Below are positions 1 to 8,443 of a stretch of 61,011 bases of DNA, in pieces (position 1 is the first letter of the stretch; the number at the start of each line of letters is the position of its first letter). Position numbers and translations under genes: made by a program. The DNA comes from a virus: positions 1-61,011 of the IMG/VR virus record IMGVR_UViG_3300025000_000107. One strand, 5' to 3'. The notes beneath the pieces were generated by a model. It saw only the letters and a list, made by a program, of their open reading frames with translations, ran no database searches and was not told the DNA's origin.

Positions 1-63
1 TGCAAGTACCCGAAAGAATACTTAAAGTACTAATAAGTTACCAACATTTAATCTCGTTCATGA

Positions 64-82
64 TTTGATACACTATATAGAC
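64..82 (+). promoter_or_regulatory. CACTATATAG-type phage promoter before the packaging operon
   Basis: The decamer CACTATATAG at 71-80 recurs at several intergenic positions on both strands, always pointing toward a gene. Here it lies about 100 bases before the small terminase gene, the first gene of the right-going arm. The core resembles the CACTATAG of T7-type promoters but could also be an extended -10 box read by the phage sigma-like protein. A weak hairpin (ATGAGG 131-136 with CCTCAT 151-156) follows in the leader. Confidence 0.6.
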
Positions 83-180
83 GATAGTATTGAGAAATGT
101 ACCACCAGAAGTAGTAGGAACTTACAAACTATGAGGCCTTGGTCCTCTTACCTCATTAAAAACAAGGGGTCTACCTTTAA

Positions 181-951
181 ATGACAACTACAATAGTCAA
201 GAAAGCAGCTGATAACATTACAGCTAAGCATAAATATGATATCATAGATGATTATATCTACACTAATCTTACTAACAAGGAGATCTCAGAGAAGTATGGA
301 ACCTCTGAGAAGAATGTAGGCCTTATAATCGCTAGACACTACAAGGCTCTGGCCAATGTGAGAGAGACTAAACTCCTTCTCCATACCCAGGTAGGTAATA
401 GTAGGTTCGTAATGTCTAAGAACGAAGTGTTAGACACTAACAAGATCAATGAAGAGTTCCTATCCCTACTCTCAGAACCTGATAGCCTAGTCCTTACAGA
501 CAATGAGCTGATCTTCTGTGAGTTATACAACGATGATGGAGATGAGATCAGAGCGATTGAGGAATCCAAACTCAATGCTGGCCTAAAGAAGACTAAAGAT
601 ATTAGAGATCGAGAAGAGTATGTTCATGCTGTTCAACTTCGTTCTTTCTATCTAAGACGTAAAGCTAATGTAGGTGCCTACCTCCTCCAGATCAAACAGG
701 ATAGAATCAAGTCCATCACTGATGGCAAGCAGTTTGTTCAGACAGAACTCTTAGCTGTCATAGAGAGACTTAAGACTTCTGGTAGTATCAATTCTTTGTC
801 AACTTACCTTAAAGCTGTAGAGTCCTTGGGTAGAACATTTGGTGCCTTTGAGGATAAGGTTACAGTTGAGAACCTGTCAGGTGACAGTGCGTTAGATAAG
901 ATTTTGATGAGAGCTACTCAAGCTAAAGCTCAACTAATTGAACAAGAATAG
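181..951 (+). CDS. terS: Terminase small subunit (probable)
   Basis: This 256-residue protein would recognise packaging sites on the DNA and load the large terminase. An N-terminal helix-turn-helix is visible at residues 30-55 (LTNKEISEKYGTSEKNVGLI). A second helical segment (LTDNELIFCELY, about residue 105) resembles the start of small-terminase DNA-binding domains. Its place immediately before the large terminase, with only an HNH gene between, supports the call. The ATG follows CAAGGGG at a rather long spacing. Nothing rules out another DNA-binding role, but context makes TerS the best reading. Confidence 0.7.
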   Translation: MTTTIVKKAADNITAKHKYDIIDDYIYTNLTNKEISEKYGTSEKNVGLIIARHYKALANVRETKLLLHTQVGNSRFVMSKNEVLDTNKINEEFLSLLSEPDSLVLTDNELIFCELYNDDGDEIRAIEESKLNAGLKKTKDIRDREEYVHAVQLRSFYLRRKANVGAYLLQIKQDRIKSITDGKQFVQTELLAVIERLKTSGSINSLSTYLKAVESLGRTFGAFEDKVTVENLSGDSALDKILMRATQAKAQLIEQE

Positions 952-954
952 ACT

Positions 955-1009
955 AGGATAGGATGGCCATCCGACAAGAGAGCTTACTCAACTCTCTTCC
1001 TAGTATCCT
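955..1009 (+). other. Nested hairpins between terS and the HNH gene
   Basis: Three self-complementary elements are nested here: AGGATA 955-960 with TATCCT 1004-1009, the palindrome GGATGGCCATCC 961-972, and AAGAGAG 976-982 with CTCTCTT 992-998. They fill the whole spacer between the terS stop and the endonuclease gene. There is no T tract, so this is not a standard terminator. It may be an RNA-processing site or a trace of endonuclease insertion. Confidence 0.45.
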
Positions 1010-1032
1010 TTGAGTTAACTATGGAGATAGTT

Positions 1033-1539
1033 ATGAAATGTAAGACATGTGGGGAAGAGTATGAAGATCTAAAACTGTATTTTGATAAGCACAAAACTAC
1101 AAGATCTGGATTTAATACTGAGTGTAAGATTTGTGTAAGTAAGAGAAGAAAGATACACTACATAAATAATAGAGAAAAGATTATAAAAGATAGAAAAGAG
1201 TATAAGATAAAGAACAGAGAAAAGGTCTTAAAATGTCAAAGGGATTATAGTAAAAATAATAAAGAGAAAAGAAGAGCTAGTCATATAAGATGCGAATACA
1301 AAGTTGAAGAGATTTATATTCAGGAGTTAATGAATATACAAAGCGGATGCTGTGAGATATGTGGGCAGTCTTTAGTTTACCCAAACTCTAGACGGTCTTA
1401 TGATATAGATCATAACCATAAAACTGGAGAAGTTAGATCTTTACTATGTTCTAAGTGTAATACAGCTATAGGTTTATTACAGGAAGATATAACAATAGCT
1501 GAAAGTATTGTAAAGTATCTAAAGAAATATCATGGCTAA
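1033..1539 (+). CDS. HNH endonuclease, endonuclease VII-like, between terS and terL
   Basis: This 168-residue selfish-type endonuclease has an N-terminal zinc finger (CKTCGEEY...CKIC, residues 3-38), a basic N-K-E repeat region, and a C-terminal endonuclease VII fold of the His-Me finger class (GCCEICG, YDIDHNHKTGEVRSLLCSKC). The ATG at 1033 is preferred over the in-frame ATG at 1021 because GGAGA lies just before it. The same arrangement is seen in two paralogues. Its last eight bases overlap the start of the large terminase gene. It separates two genes that are normally adjacent, which fits insertion by homing. Confidence 0.85.
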   Translation: MKCKTCGEEYEDLKLYFDKHKTTRSGFNTECKICVSKRRKIHYINNREKIIKDRKEYKIKNREKVLKCQRDYSKNNKEKRRASHIRCEYKVEEIYIQELMNIQSGCCEICGQSLVYPNSRRSYDIDHNHKTGEVRSLLCSKCNTAIGLLQEDITIAESIVKYLKKYHG

Positions 1540-2944
1540 ACTGACCCAAGAACAATTCGACAACCTCTTAGTAATGTGGTCTGAGGATCATATACTTGGA
1601 ATAGAATCTTTGTTCGACATAATTCTAACAGAGCAACAGAAGATTCTTATAAATAATTGCAACAACCAAAAAGCTCGTGTAGCTGTATCCTCTTGTACTG
1701 GCTCTGGTAAAACTGCTGTACTTAGTATGTTAACTCTTCTGTATCTGATGATACTTCCAGACTGTAGGATTCTTATTACAGCACCATCCTCTAATCACCT
1801 TGAGCGGGTTTTCCGTTCAGAGATAGAGAAGTGGTTTAAAAGAATGCCATTACAATTCCAAGAACTGTTTACTATGACACAAAGGAGAGTAGAATACAAC
1901 GCAGGTAAGTATGTACACTTTGCATCTTTAGTTACAGCTAGTGTAGAGAACGTAGAGAATTTAGCTGGTGGACATAGCGAGTCGTATGTAATTCTTGCTG
2001 ACGAAGCCTCTGGTATTTCTGAAGAAGCTTTTGATATCCTACTAGGAACACTAAGCACCGGAAAGGGTGGTAGATTTATACAGGTAAGTAATCCACAAAG
2101 ATCTTCAGGGAGGTTCTATGAAATCTTCCAGAGAGATTTAGGTACATGGGTAAAAATGTACTTCTCAGCGTTCGATTCTCCAAACGTCAATGCTGAGTGG
2201 ATAAAAGAAATGGAGGAAGTTTACGGCCTGGATTCAGACATTTATAGAATGAGGTGCCTTGGTCAGTTCCCTAGAGTTGGTGTATCTCAGTTCATATCAG
2301 CTGATGATGTTGAAGATGCTGTAAAGAATAGGTTAGACTTCAAGGACTATATCAACTTCCCTAAGCTTATGGGTGTTGACGTAGCTCGATTCGGTGATGA
2401 CCTTACAGCTGTAGTAGTGAGACAAGGACCTAAGATTATAGATATCAAAACCTACCGTGGCTTAGACACGATGGATGTTGCATCTAAAGTAGCTGAAGCT
2501 CAGGCATATCATCAGTGTGCAACTATCTACATCGACTCGATTGGTGTAGGTGCTGGTACTGCTGATAGGCTAAGACAATTAAACATGCCAGTACGTGACG
2601 TGGTAGTAAGTAATAAGAGTTCAGACCCCAGTACTTATAGCAACTTAAGGGCACAATTATGGGGTAAAATGAGGGAATGGCTGGCTATAGGGGGTGCTGA
2701 TTTACCTATAGAAGCTACTGAGAAGGAGGCCAATCTGGCTGCTCAGCTCACCTCTATGGAGTATGGTTACAATAATAAGATGCAGATTCAGTTGTTATCT
2801 AAGAAAGATCTTAAGAAGATGGGACATGCATCTCCAGATATAGCTGATGCATTGTCATTCACATTTGCAGATGCTGTCTTCGAACACAAACCAAGATACA
2901 AAAGTAAGAAGCTAATCAAGCGAAATAACTTTCTATGGGTATAG
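1532..2944 (+). CDS. terL: Terminase large subunit (packaging ATPase/nuclease)
   Basis: This 470-residue packaging motor drives DNA into the prohead and cuts it. The N-terminal ATPase shows Walker A (SSCTGSGKT, residues 53-61) and a Walker B-like ILADEAS with D157/E158. The C-terminal RNase H-like nuclease shows MGVDVARFGDD (D283), IYIDSIGVGAG (D335) and PDIADALSF near the end. Length and motif order are normal. The ATG lies inside the last codons of the upstream HNH gene. No strong ribosome site is visible, so translation is probably coupled to that gene. Confidence 0.95.
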   Translation: MAKLTQEQFDNLLVMWSEDHILGIESLFDIILTEQQKILINNCNNQKARVAVSSCTGSGKTAVLSMLTLLYLMILPDCRILITAPSSNHLERVFRSEIEKWFKRMPLQFQELFTMTQRRVEYNAGKYVHFASLVTASVENVENLAGGHSESYVILADEASGISEEAFDILLGTLSTGKGGRFIQVSNPQRSSGRFYEIFQRDLGTWVKMYFSAFDSPNVNAEWIKEMEEVYGLDSDIYRMRCLGQFPRVGVSQFISADDVEDAVKNRLDFKDYINFPKLMGVDVARFGDDLTAVVVRQGPKIIDIKTYRGLDTMDVASKVAEAQAYHQCATIYIDSIGVGAGTADRLRQLNMPVRDVVVSNKSSDPSTYSNLRAQLWGKMREWLAIGGADLPIEATEKEANLAAQLTSMEYGYNNKMQIQLLSKKDLKKMGHASPDIADALSFTFADAVFEHKPRYKSKKLIKRNNFLWV

Positions 2945-2955
2945 GGTGACAGGGC

Positions 2956-5280
2956 TTGGACACATATCATGATCGTCCCGCAGTTCTGATAGCTAAGGCA
3001 GAGGATGTAGAGGCTATCCAGAACAGTTACAGAATGTATGATGATCCAGATGATCTGCTAGAGGAAGAAGAAGAACAAGAGTACTCAGCTCTCTCAGTAT
3101 ATATCAGATCAATCTATCAAGAGAATAGAGATGCTAAGACAAGCTCTGGTATGGAAGAGAAGATGTTCCAGAGTCTCAGAGCCTACAACGGGCACTATGA
3201 CCCTGAGGATCTAGAGCGTATTAAAGCATCAGGCGGATCAGAGATCTACATGAATCTGACTCCGACCAAGTGTAGGGCAGCTATGTCTTGGATCAGAGAC
3301 ATTATGATGCCGGCCAAAGAGACTGCATGGGGCTTCGAGCCTACATCAGTCCCTGACTTACCTGATGAGATCAGGATGCAGATCGAGGAGCATATCGATG
3401 CCTTATCTAAGGAGCAGCCTGTAGCACCTCCAACTGCTGAAGGGGAAGCACCTAAGCCTACTGCTCAGGGTGCAGCTCAGAAGCTGCAGGAGATACATCA
3501 ACTTAAGAGAGATGTAGAAGATGCTATTCAGGATGAGATCTATAAGGTAGCTCAGGCTGAAGTAAAGAAGTTCGAAAGGATCGTAGCAGATCAATTACAG
3601 GAAGGTGAGTGGGATAAAGCACTGTCAGACTTCATTGAAGACTTCTGTGTATTCCCTATTGCAATACTTAAAGGTCCAGTCATCTCTAAGAAGAAGAGAC
3701 TGACCTACGTAGACGGAAGGGCTGAAGAGGTAACGGATTTCGTATTCCTAAATAAGAGAGTATCTCCTTTTGATATTTACCCGTCTGCTGCTGCTACAGG
3801 GATCCAGGATGGAGACTTGTGTGAGCATGTAAGGTTTGATAAGAAGACCTTATATAACATGATTGGTGTTAAGCATTATAAAGAAGAGGCTATCAGAAAG
3901 GTACTGGCGGATGAGGCTGGCTATACTGGCATCCTAATGGATAACGGAGTAGAGTCTGACAAGGTACTTGAAGAGATGCGTGGTGACGCTTACAGGGCGA
4001 ACAAGGGTGTCATTCATGGAATCCACTTCTTTGGAAGCGTACCTTGGAAGGAACTTAAGGAATGGGATTTCGATGAGGAAACTATCGGAACCGATGAGGA
4101 TAAGCAGTTTGAAGTAGAGGCCATCTTAGCAGGAAACGAAGTCATCAAGTGTGTTATCAATGATGATCCACTTCTCCGAAGGCCTTACTACAAGGCTTCC
4201 TTCCAGAACATTCCTGGCAGTTGGTGGGGAAGGTCTCTCCCAGAAATGATGAGAGATATTCAGAGAATGTGTAATGCTACAGCACGCGCTCTGGCTAATA
4301 ATATGGGAGTTGCTTCCGGTCCTCAGATAGAGATATATGTAGATAGGCTAGCCGATGACTCCTCAATCGATAGTATCGAACCGTTCCACGTTTGGCAACT
4401 TACCAGCGATCCTTCAGGCGCAGGAGGACGAGCAGTCAACTTTTGGCAGCCGACCTCAAATGCTCAAGAGCTTCTGGCAGTATACAAAGAGTTCGAACTC
4501 AGAGCTGATGACGCTACCGGAATCCCAAGATATGCATATGGAAATGAGAGAACAGGTGGTGCTGCTCAAACAGCTTCTGGACTATCAATGCTACTTGAGT
4601 CAGCGTCTAAAGGAATTAAGGATTCAGTACGAAACATTGACTATGGGGTTATCAAACCCCGAGTAGAATACCAGTTCTATTATAATGTAGTAAGTAACGA
4701 TGATGTTACCTTCACTGGTGATATTAATGTTATACCTCGTGGTTCAGAAATGCTGACCATGAAGGGTGCTAGTGAGATGAGACGTAATGAGTTCATTCAG
4801 ATCCTAGCTAACCCAATGTTCACAGAGATTGTAGGTATGGAAGGTATCGCAGATATCCTAAGAGAGATGGCTAAGTCACTAGGACTTGGACATAACATCG
4901 TACCGAGCAGGTTGGAACTGAAGAAGAAACAGGAAGAGTCTAAACAGATGCAAGCTCAACAGGCTGAGGCTCAGGCACAGGAAGCCCAACTTAAGTCACA
5001 GACTAGTCTACAGGCTACTCAGATGCAGGTACAGGGTCAGGATGCTATGAACCAGAGATCGTTGCAGCTCAAGGCTGAAGAGATCAAGGCGAAGATAGAC
5101 CAGTCCGAGAAGGATAGGATGGTCAAGGTAGCTGAACTCGAACAGTCCCGTGAAAACGCTATCACTAAAGGCACTTCAGACCTTCAGAAAACCCAAATGA
5201 TCGAAGCGAATAAGGCTTTGAATATAGATAAGTCTATAGCTCTAAGTCTCAAAACTGGCGATAAGTCTAACGTACAATGA
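2956..5280 (+). CDS. Portal protein (head-tail connector)
   Basis: This 774-residue protein follows terL, as expected for the dodecameric portal that forms the DNA entry vertex. The central part (about 100-620) has portal-like segments such as MRDIQRMCNATARALANNMG and the conserved QTASGLSMLLESASKGIKD. The last 130 residues are a Q/A/K-rich coiled coil. No ATG lies near the 5' end, so a TTG at 2956 is the best start. The next in-frame ATG would remove 26 residues. The gene overlaps the next one by four bases (ATGA). Confidence 0.88.
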   Translation: MDTYHDRPAVLIAKAEDVEAIQNSYRMYDDPDDLLEEEEEQEYSALSVYIRSIYQENRDAKTSSGMEEKMFQSLRAYNGHYDPEDLERIKASGGSEIYMNLTPTKCRAAMSWIRDIMMPAKETAWGFEPTSVPDLPDEIRMQIEEHIDALSKEQPVAPPTAEGEAPKPTAQGAAQKLQEIHQLKRDVEDAIQDEIYKVAQAEVKKFERIVADQLQEGEWDKALSDFIEDFCVFPIAILKGPVISKKKRLTYVDGRAEEVTDFVFLNKRVSPFDIYPSAAATGIQDGDLCEHVRFDKKTLYNMIGVKHYKEEAIRKVLADEAGYTGILMDNGVESDKVLEEMRGDAYRANKGVIHGIHFFGSVPWKELKEWDFDEETIGTDEDKQFEVEAILAGNEVIKCVINDDPLLRRPYYKASFQNIPGSWWGRSLPEMMRDIQRMCNATARALANNMGVASGPQIEIYVDRLADDSSIDSIEPFHVWQLTSDPSGAGGRAVNFWQPTSNAQELLAVYKEFELRADDATGIPRYAYGNERTGGAAQTASGLSMLLESASKGIKDSVRNIDYGVIKPRVEYQFYYNVVSNDDVTFTGDINVIPRGSEMLTMKGASEMRRNEFIQILANPMFTEIVGMEGIADILREMAKSLGLGHNIVPSRLELKKKQEESKQMQAQQAEAQAQEAQLKSQTSLQATQMQVQGQDAMNQRSLQLKAEEIKAKIDQSEKDRMVKVAELEQSRENAITKGTSDLQKTQMIEANKALNIDKSIALSLKTGDKSNVQ

Positions 5281-5471
5281 AGGTAACTACAGAACAGAAG
5301 AAGAGGTTAAGCCAAGGAGACTTCCACACGCTGAAGGCTCTTCTTCTTATAGAACTGGATGCAATTAAGAATGATCTATTAGTGTTCAAACCTGATAGAA
5401 TAGAGTACGATAACATTCTGAGAGGTAGGGGCCTACTTGCTCAGGAGATTATTAACCTGCTCAGTGATTGA
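5277..5471 (+). CDS. Small protein after portal, unknown function
   Basis: A 64-residue, mostly helical protein whose ATG overlaps the portal stop (ATGA), so the two are translationally coupled. It has no recognisable motif. Small proteins in this position of podovirus operons are sometimes head-assembly accessories, but nothing in the sequence shows that here. Confidence 0.7.
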   Translation: MKVTTEQKKRLSQGDFHTLKALLLIELDAIKNDLLVFKPDRIEYDNILRGRGLLAQEIINLLSD

Positions 5472-5555
5472 GCATAACAACCAATCTAGAAGTAAGCAAA
5501 CGCCTGATCACCGAAAGGTCCAGAGCACCCCTGCTGAAAACCTACTGGAGAATGT

Positions 5556-6530
5556 ATGTCGTTAAAACGAGCACTAGCTGATGAAGAAGCATTGGAAAAG
5601 GAACTTTTTGCTGAGGTGAGTGACCCTGAGAAATCAACCACTCCCATCCCGAATGTGGATACTTTTGAACTGGACGATGATTCAGATGAAAAGAATCCTA
5701 ACCTTGATGCCGATGAGGTAGTTGAGGATAGTAAGGAAGATGCTAACAAGAAGAAACAATCTTGGAAACAAAGGTTCGCAAGCTACAAAGGATCCACAGA
5801 TAGGACAATATCAAACCTTCGTAAAGAGAATCAGTCTTTGATCGGGCAGATCTCTGAAGCACGTAAAGAAATCTCAAGGCAACATGCTATTGTCGCTGAA
5901 CTGCAGAATCGCGACAAGGACGTATTCGGTGAGGTGATCACTCCTGAAGACGTAGAGACTATTGGTGTCGAGGCAGTAGATATTGTTAAGAAAACTACTA
6001 AGCGAGCAACTGAAGCAGCAGTAGGGCCTCTCCTCGAAGAGATCAAGCAGATGAAAGCTAAAGAGCTGGAAGCTGCTAAGAAAGCTCACGAGAGTAAGAG
6101 AGTAGCTGAGTACGGTAAGTTCACATCTAGGTTGGGAGAACTTGTTCCTGACTATCAGGCTGTGAATCTTGATCCTGGTTTTGAGATCTTTATGATGAAT
6201 ACAGATCCTAATACTGGTGAGAAACGTATTGATGCATTTAGGAGAGCTGAGGACTATCTGGATCACGAAAGAGTTGCCGACTTCTTTAATGACTATAAGG
6301 CTAGTATTCCAAGGAGCAAGAAAGAAATGCTGGAAGATAAGATAACAGTAGAGGGTTCGGCTTCCGGCTCAGCACCCGCACAATCAAAGAAAGAAACTTT
6401 CTCTATTAAAGATGTAGACAAGTTCTTCAATGATATTACTAAGGGTGTCTATAAAGGACGAATGAAAGAAGCAGATGAAATTGAGGCTAGGATTACTAGA
6501 GCTTACATAGAAGGTAGAATTACCGATTAA
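5556..6530 (+). CDS. Scaffolding protein (probable)
   Basis: This 324-residue, strongly acidic and helical protein lies directly before the major capsid gene, the classic position of the scaffold that templates prohead assembly and then leaves. It has an acidic N-terminal third, a central coiled coil (about 80-180, including RTISNLRKENQSLIGQISEA), and a more basic C-terminus of the kind that contacts coat protein. GGAG lies a few bases before the ATG. The 84-base spacer upstream shows no gene. The call rests on context and composition, not on a motif. Confidence 0.72.
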   Translation: MSLKRALADEEALEKELFAEVSDPEKSTTPIPNVDTFELDDDSDEKNPNLDADEVVEDSKEDANKKKQSWKQRFASYKGSTDRTISNLRKENQSLIGQISEARKEISRQHAIVAELQNRDKDVFGEVITPEDVETIGVEAVDIVKKTTKRATEAAVGPLLEEIKQMKAKELEAAKKAHESKRVAEYGKFTSRLGELVPDYQAVNLDPGFEIFMMNTDPNTGEKRIDAFRRAEDYLDHERVADFFNDYKASIPRSKKEMLEDKITVEGSASGSAPAQSKKETFSIKDVDKFFNDITKGVYKGRMKEADEIEARITRAYIEGRITD

Positions 6531-6574
6531 GCAATTCTCCTAGCCATATAAATAAATAATTTAGGAGATTTATA

Positions 6575-7504
6575 ATGGCTGGCGTAACACGTGCAGGTGG
6601 ATATAACGACTATAGTTCTACTGGTACTTCCAAGTTCACCCCGCAGCTCTTCTCTAAAAAGATGCTTCGGAACTTCTATCAGACCACGGCTTTCTCTGAG
6701 ATCGCTAATACTGACTATGAGGGTGAGATTGGTAAGGTTGGTGATACCGTTATTATCCGTAAGACTCCCGCTATCACCATCACTGCTTATACGGTAGGTG
6801 GTGCACTCACTTATGAAGTACCGGAAGTTGCAAACACTTCCCTTGTAATTGATCAGGCTAACTCCTGGTCCTTCAGGATTGATGACATTGATGCTTTCCA
6901 GACAGACCTTGATCTGATCAACAAGTTCACTGCTGATGCTGGTGAGCGTATGAAGATCACGGTTGATACTGAATGTTTTAACTATATCTCTACCCTCCCT
7001 GCATCCACCAATAAGGGTGCAACGGCTGGTGCCATCAGTGCTAGTATCGATCTTGGATCGGCTGGTGCTCCTGTAACTGTAACCTCATCTAATGCTATCG
7101 ACCTGATTGTTGATGTTAACCTCGTCCTCGATGAAGCTAATATCCCCAGTGCCGATAGGTTCTTGGTTCTTCCCGCATGGTATATCGCTATGCTGAAGAA
7201 AGGTGATCTGAAGAGTGCTGATATTACTGGTGACTCTTCTGGTGTTATCAGGTCTGGTGTTGTAGGTATGGTAGATCGTACCAAGATTATCCAGAGTAAT
7301 CTGTTGAAGACTGCAGTTGATGGAGTACAGTGTACATACTGTATGGGTGGAACTAAAGAGGCAGTTACTTTCGCTTCTCAGCTCACCAAGACTGAGACCC
7401 TTCGTATACCGGATTCGTTCGGTGATTACATGCGTGGTCTGGCTGTCTATGGCCGTAAGGTTGTACAGGATACAGCTCTTGTAGCTCTGTATGTTCGTAA
7501 GTAA
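6575..7504 (+). CDS. Major capsid protein
   Basis: This 309-residue coat protein, of the HK97-fold type, follows the scaffold. Typical features are the N-terminal arm with KKMLRNFYQTTAFSEIAN, the segment GKVGDTVIIRKTPAITITAY, and a C-terminal domain ending in a strand-rich YGRKVVQDTALVALYVRK. It has the cleanest ribosome site of the operon (TTTAGGAGA before the ATG). A strong terminator follows directly, consistent with a highly expressed product. Codon use is more G+C-rich than in the flanking genes, as is common for coat proteins. Confidence 0.9.
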   Translation: MAGVTRAGGYNDYSSTGTSKFTPQLFSKKMLRNFYQTTAFSEIANTDYEGEIGKVGDTVIIRKTPAITITAYTVGGALTYEVPEVANTSLVIDQANSWSFRIDDIDAFQTDLDLINKFTADAGERMKITVDTECFNYISTLPASTNKGATAGAISASIDLGSAGAPVTVTSSNAIDLIVDVNLVLDEANIPSADRFLVLPAWYIAMLKKGDLKSADITGDSSGVIRSGVVGMVDRTKIIQSNLLKTAVDGVQCTYCMGGTKEAVTFASQLTKTETLRIPDSFGDYMRGLAVYGRKVVQDTALVALYVRK

Positions 7505-7511
7505 TTAAACT

Positions 7512-7573
7512 AGCCCCTCTAAGAATTCTATATCCTCAAGGTATTGATTACTTAGAGGGGCTTTCTTATTTTA
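7512..7573 (+). terminator. Rho-independent terminator after the major capsid gene
   Basis: AGCCCCTCTAAG (7512-7523) pairs perfectly with CTTAGAGGGGCT (7551-7562) across a 27-base loop. A T-rich run (TTCTTATTTT) follows. It lies eight bases after the capsid stop and probably lowers transcription of the tail genes relative to the capsid. Confidence 0.88.
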
Positions 7574-7589
7574 TAGATTGGAGTATTAA

Positions 7590-7781
7590 ATGTTTGTATA
7601 TGCTAAAGATATCGCTGATGGAACTCTTTCTTGTATCACAATGGAAGAATGTAAGGCTACTCCCTGGAGATGGAAGTTTGTTAAAGTAAGTCCTGGACAG
7701 GAGAATATTGTAGAGGAAGAGAAGAAAGAACCTGTAATGTCAAAAAACATAACCACTAAGAAGGGAATCGCTAAGAAATGA
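7590..7781 (+). CDS. Small protein between capsid and adaptor, unknown
   Basis: A 63-residue protein with a compact N-terminal half and a charged lysine/glutamate tail (EEEKKEPVMSKNITTKKG). It overlaps the adaptor gene by four bases (ATGA). No family is recognised. The position suggests a head-completion accessory, which is inference only. Confidence 0.65.
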   Translation: MFVYAKDIADGTLSCITMEECKATPWRWKFVKVSPGQENIVEEEKKEPVMSKNITTKKGIAKK

Positions 7782-8443
7782 ACTTCCTACAGCTAGCTCA
7801 AGACGTAAGGAAGAGGGTCGGTATTCAAGGTACTGGACCATCTTCTGTATCTGCCACAGGCTATGAGGCTCTGATCTTAGCAGCTGTTCATGACGCTTGG
7901 CAGGACCTTCAGGGGTATAGAGATAACTGGGCATGGATGAGGACTAAAGCATCCTTCACTATCGGTGTAGCAGCTACTGAGTATACTCCTACTACTATCT
8001 TAGGACCAACTAATAGGTTTCGAGTATGGATCCCAGAAACCTGTTATGCAGAGATCTTAGGTAAGAAAGTACCTATGAGATACATCGATGACTATGACTA
8101 CTATATGAGTAAGCATATCAACGATACTGTTGGTACTAAGCCAACAGAATTTACTATAAAGACAGATAAATCTACCCTCGTGTTTAATATGGTAGATGCT
8201 CCTTACAACGTGATCTGTTCTTATTATAAGTCGCCACAAGAGCTAGTACTAGCAACAGACACCCCAGAGATGCCAGCTATTCATCATCTGTGGATTGTGT
8301 ATGAAGCTATTGCTAGGTACTCTGCATCCATATCGATGACAGCTATGTATCAACTCTACTCAGGGAAAGCAGATATCCTGTTAGGTCAGATCATGAGAGA
8401 CTTTATCCCTGCTGCTAGATTTCAAGTAAGAGGAATAGCATGA
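7778..8443 (+). CDS. Head-tail adaptor protein (SU10 adaptor-like)
   Basis: A 221-residue protein in the position of the adaptor ring that joins portal to tail nozzle in phiEco32/SU10-like podoviruses. The N-terminus (MNFLQLAQDVRKRVGI) and the helix with AVHDAWQDLQGYRDNWAWMR are typical of this family. The C-terminal helix (LGQIMRDFIPAARF) is also characteristic. It overlaps the nozzle gene by four bases, so the two are expected to be co-translated. No enzymatic motif is present. Confidence 0.75.
   Translation: MNFLQLAQDVRKRVGIQGTGPSSVSATGYEALILAAVHDAWQDLQGYRDNWAWMRTKASFTIGVAATEYTPTTILGPTNRFRVWIPETCYAEILGKKVPMRYIDDYDYYMSKHINDTVGTKPTEFTIKTDKSTLVFNMVDAPYNVICSYYKSPQELVLATDTPEMPAIHHLWIVYEAIARYSASISMTAMYQLYSGKADILLGQIMRDFIPAARFQVRGIA

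Noticed and set aside
4355-4666. Frame inside the portal gene (+1 relative)
   Set aside because: It lies wholly within a well-supported portal coding region and has no ribosome site. It is probably a chance frame.
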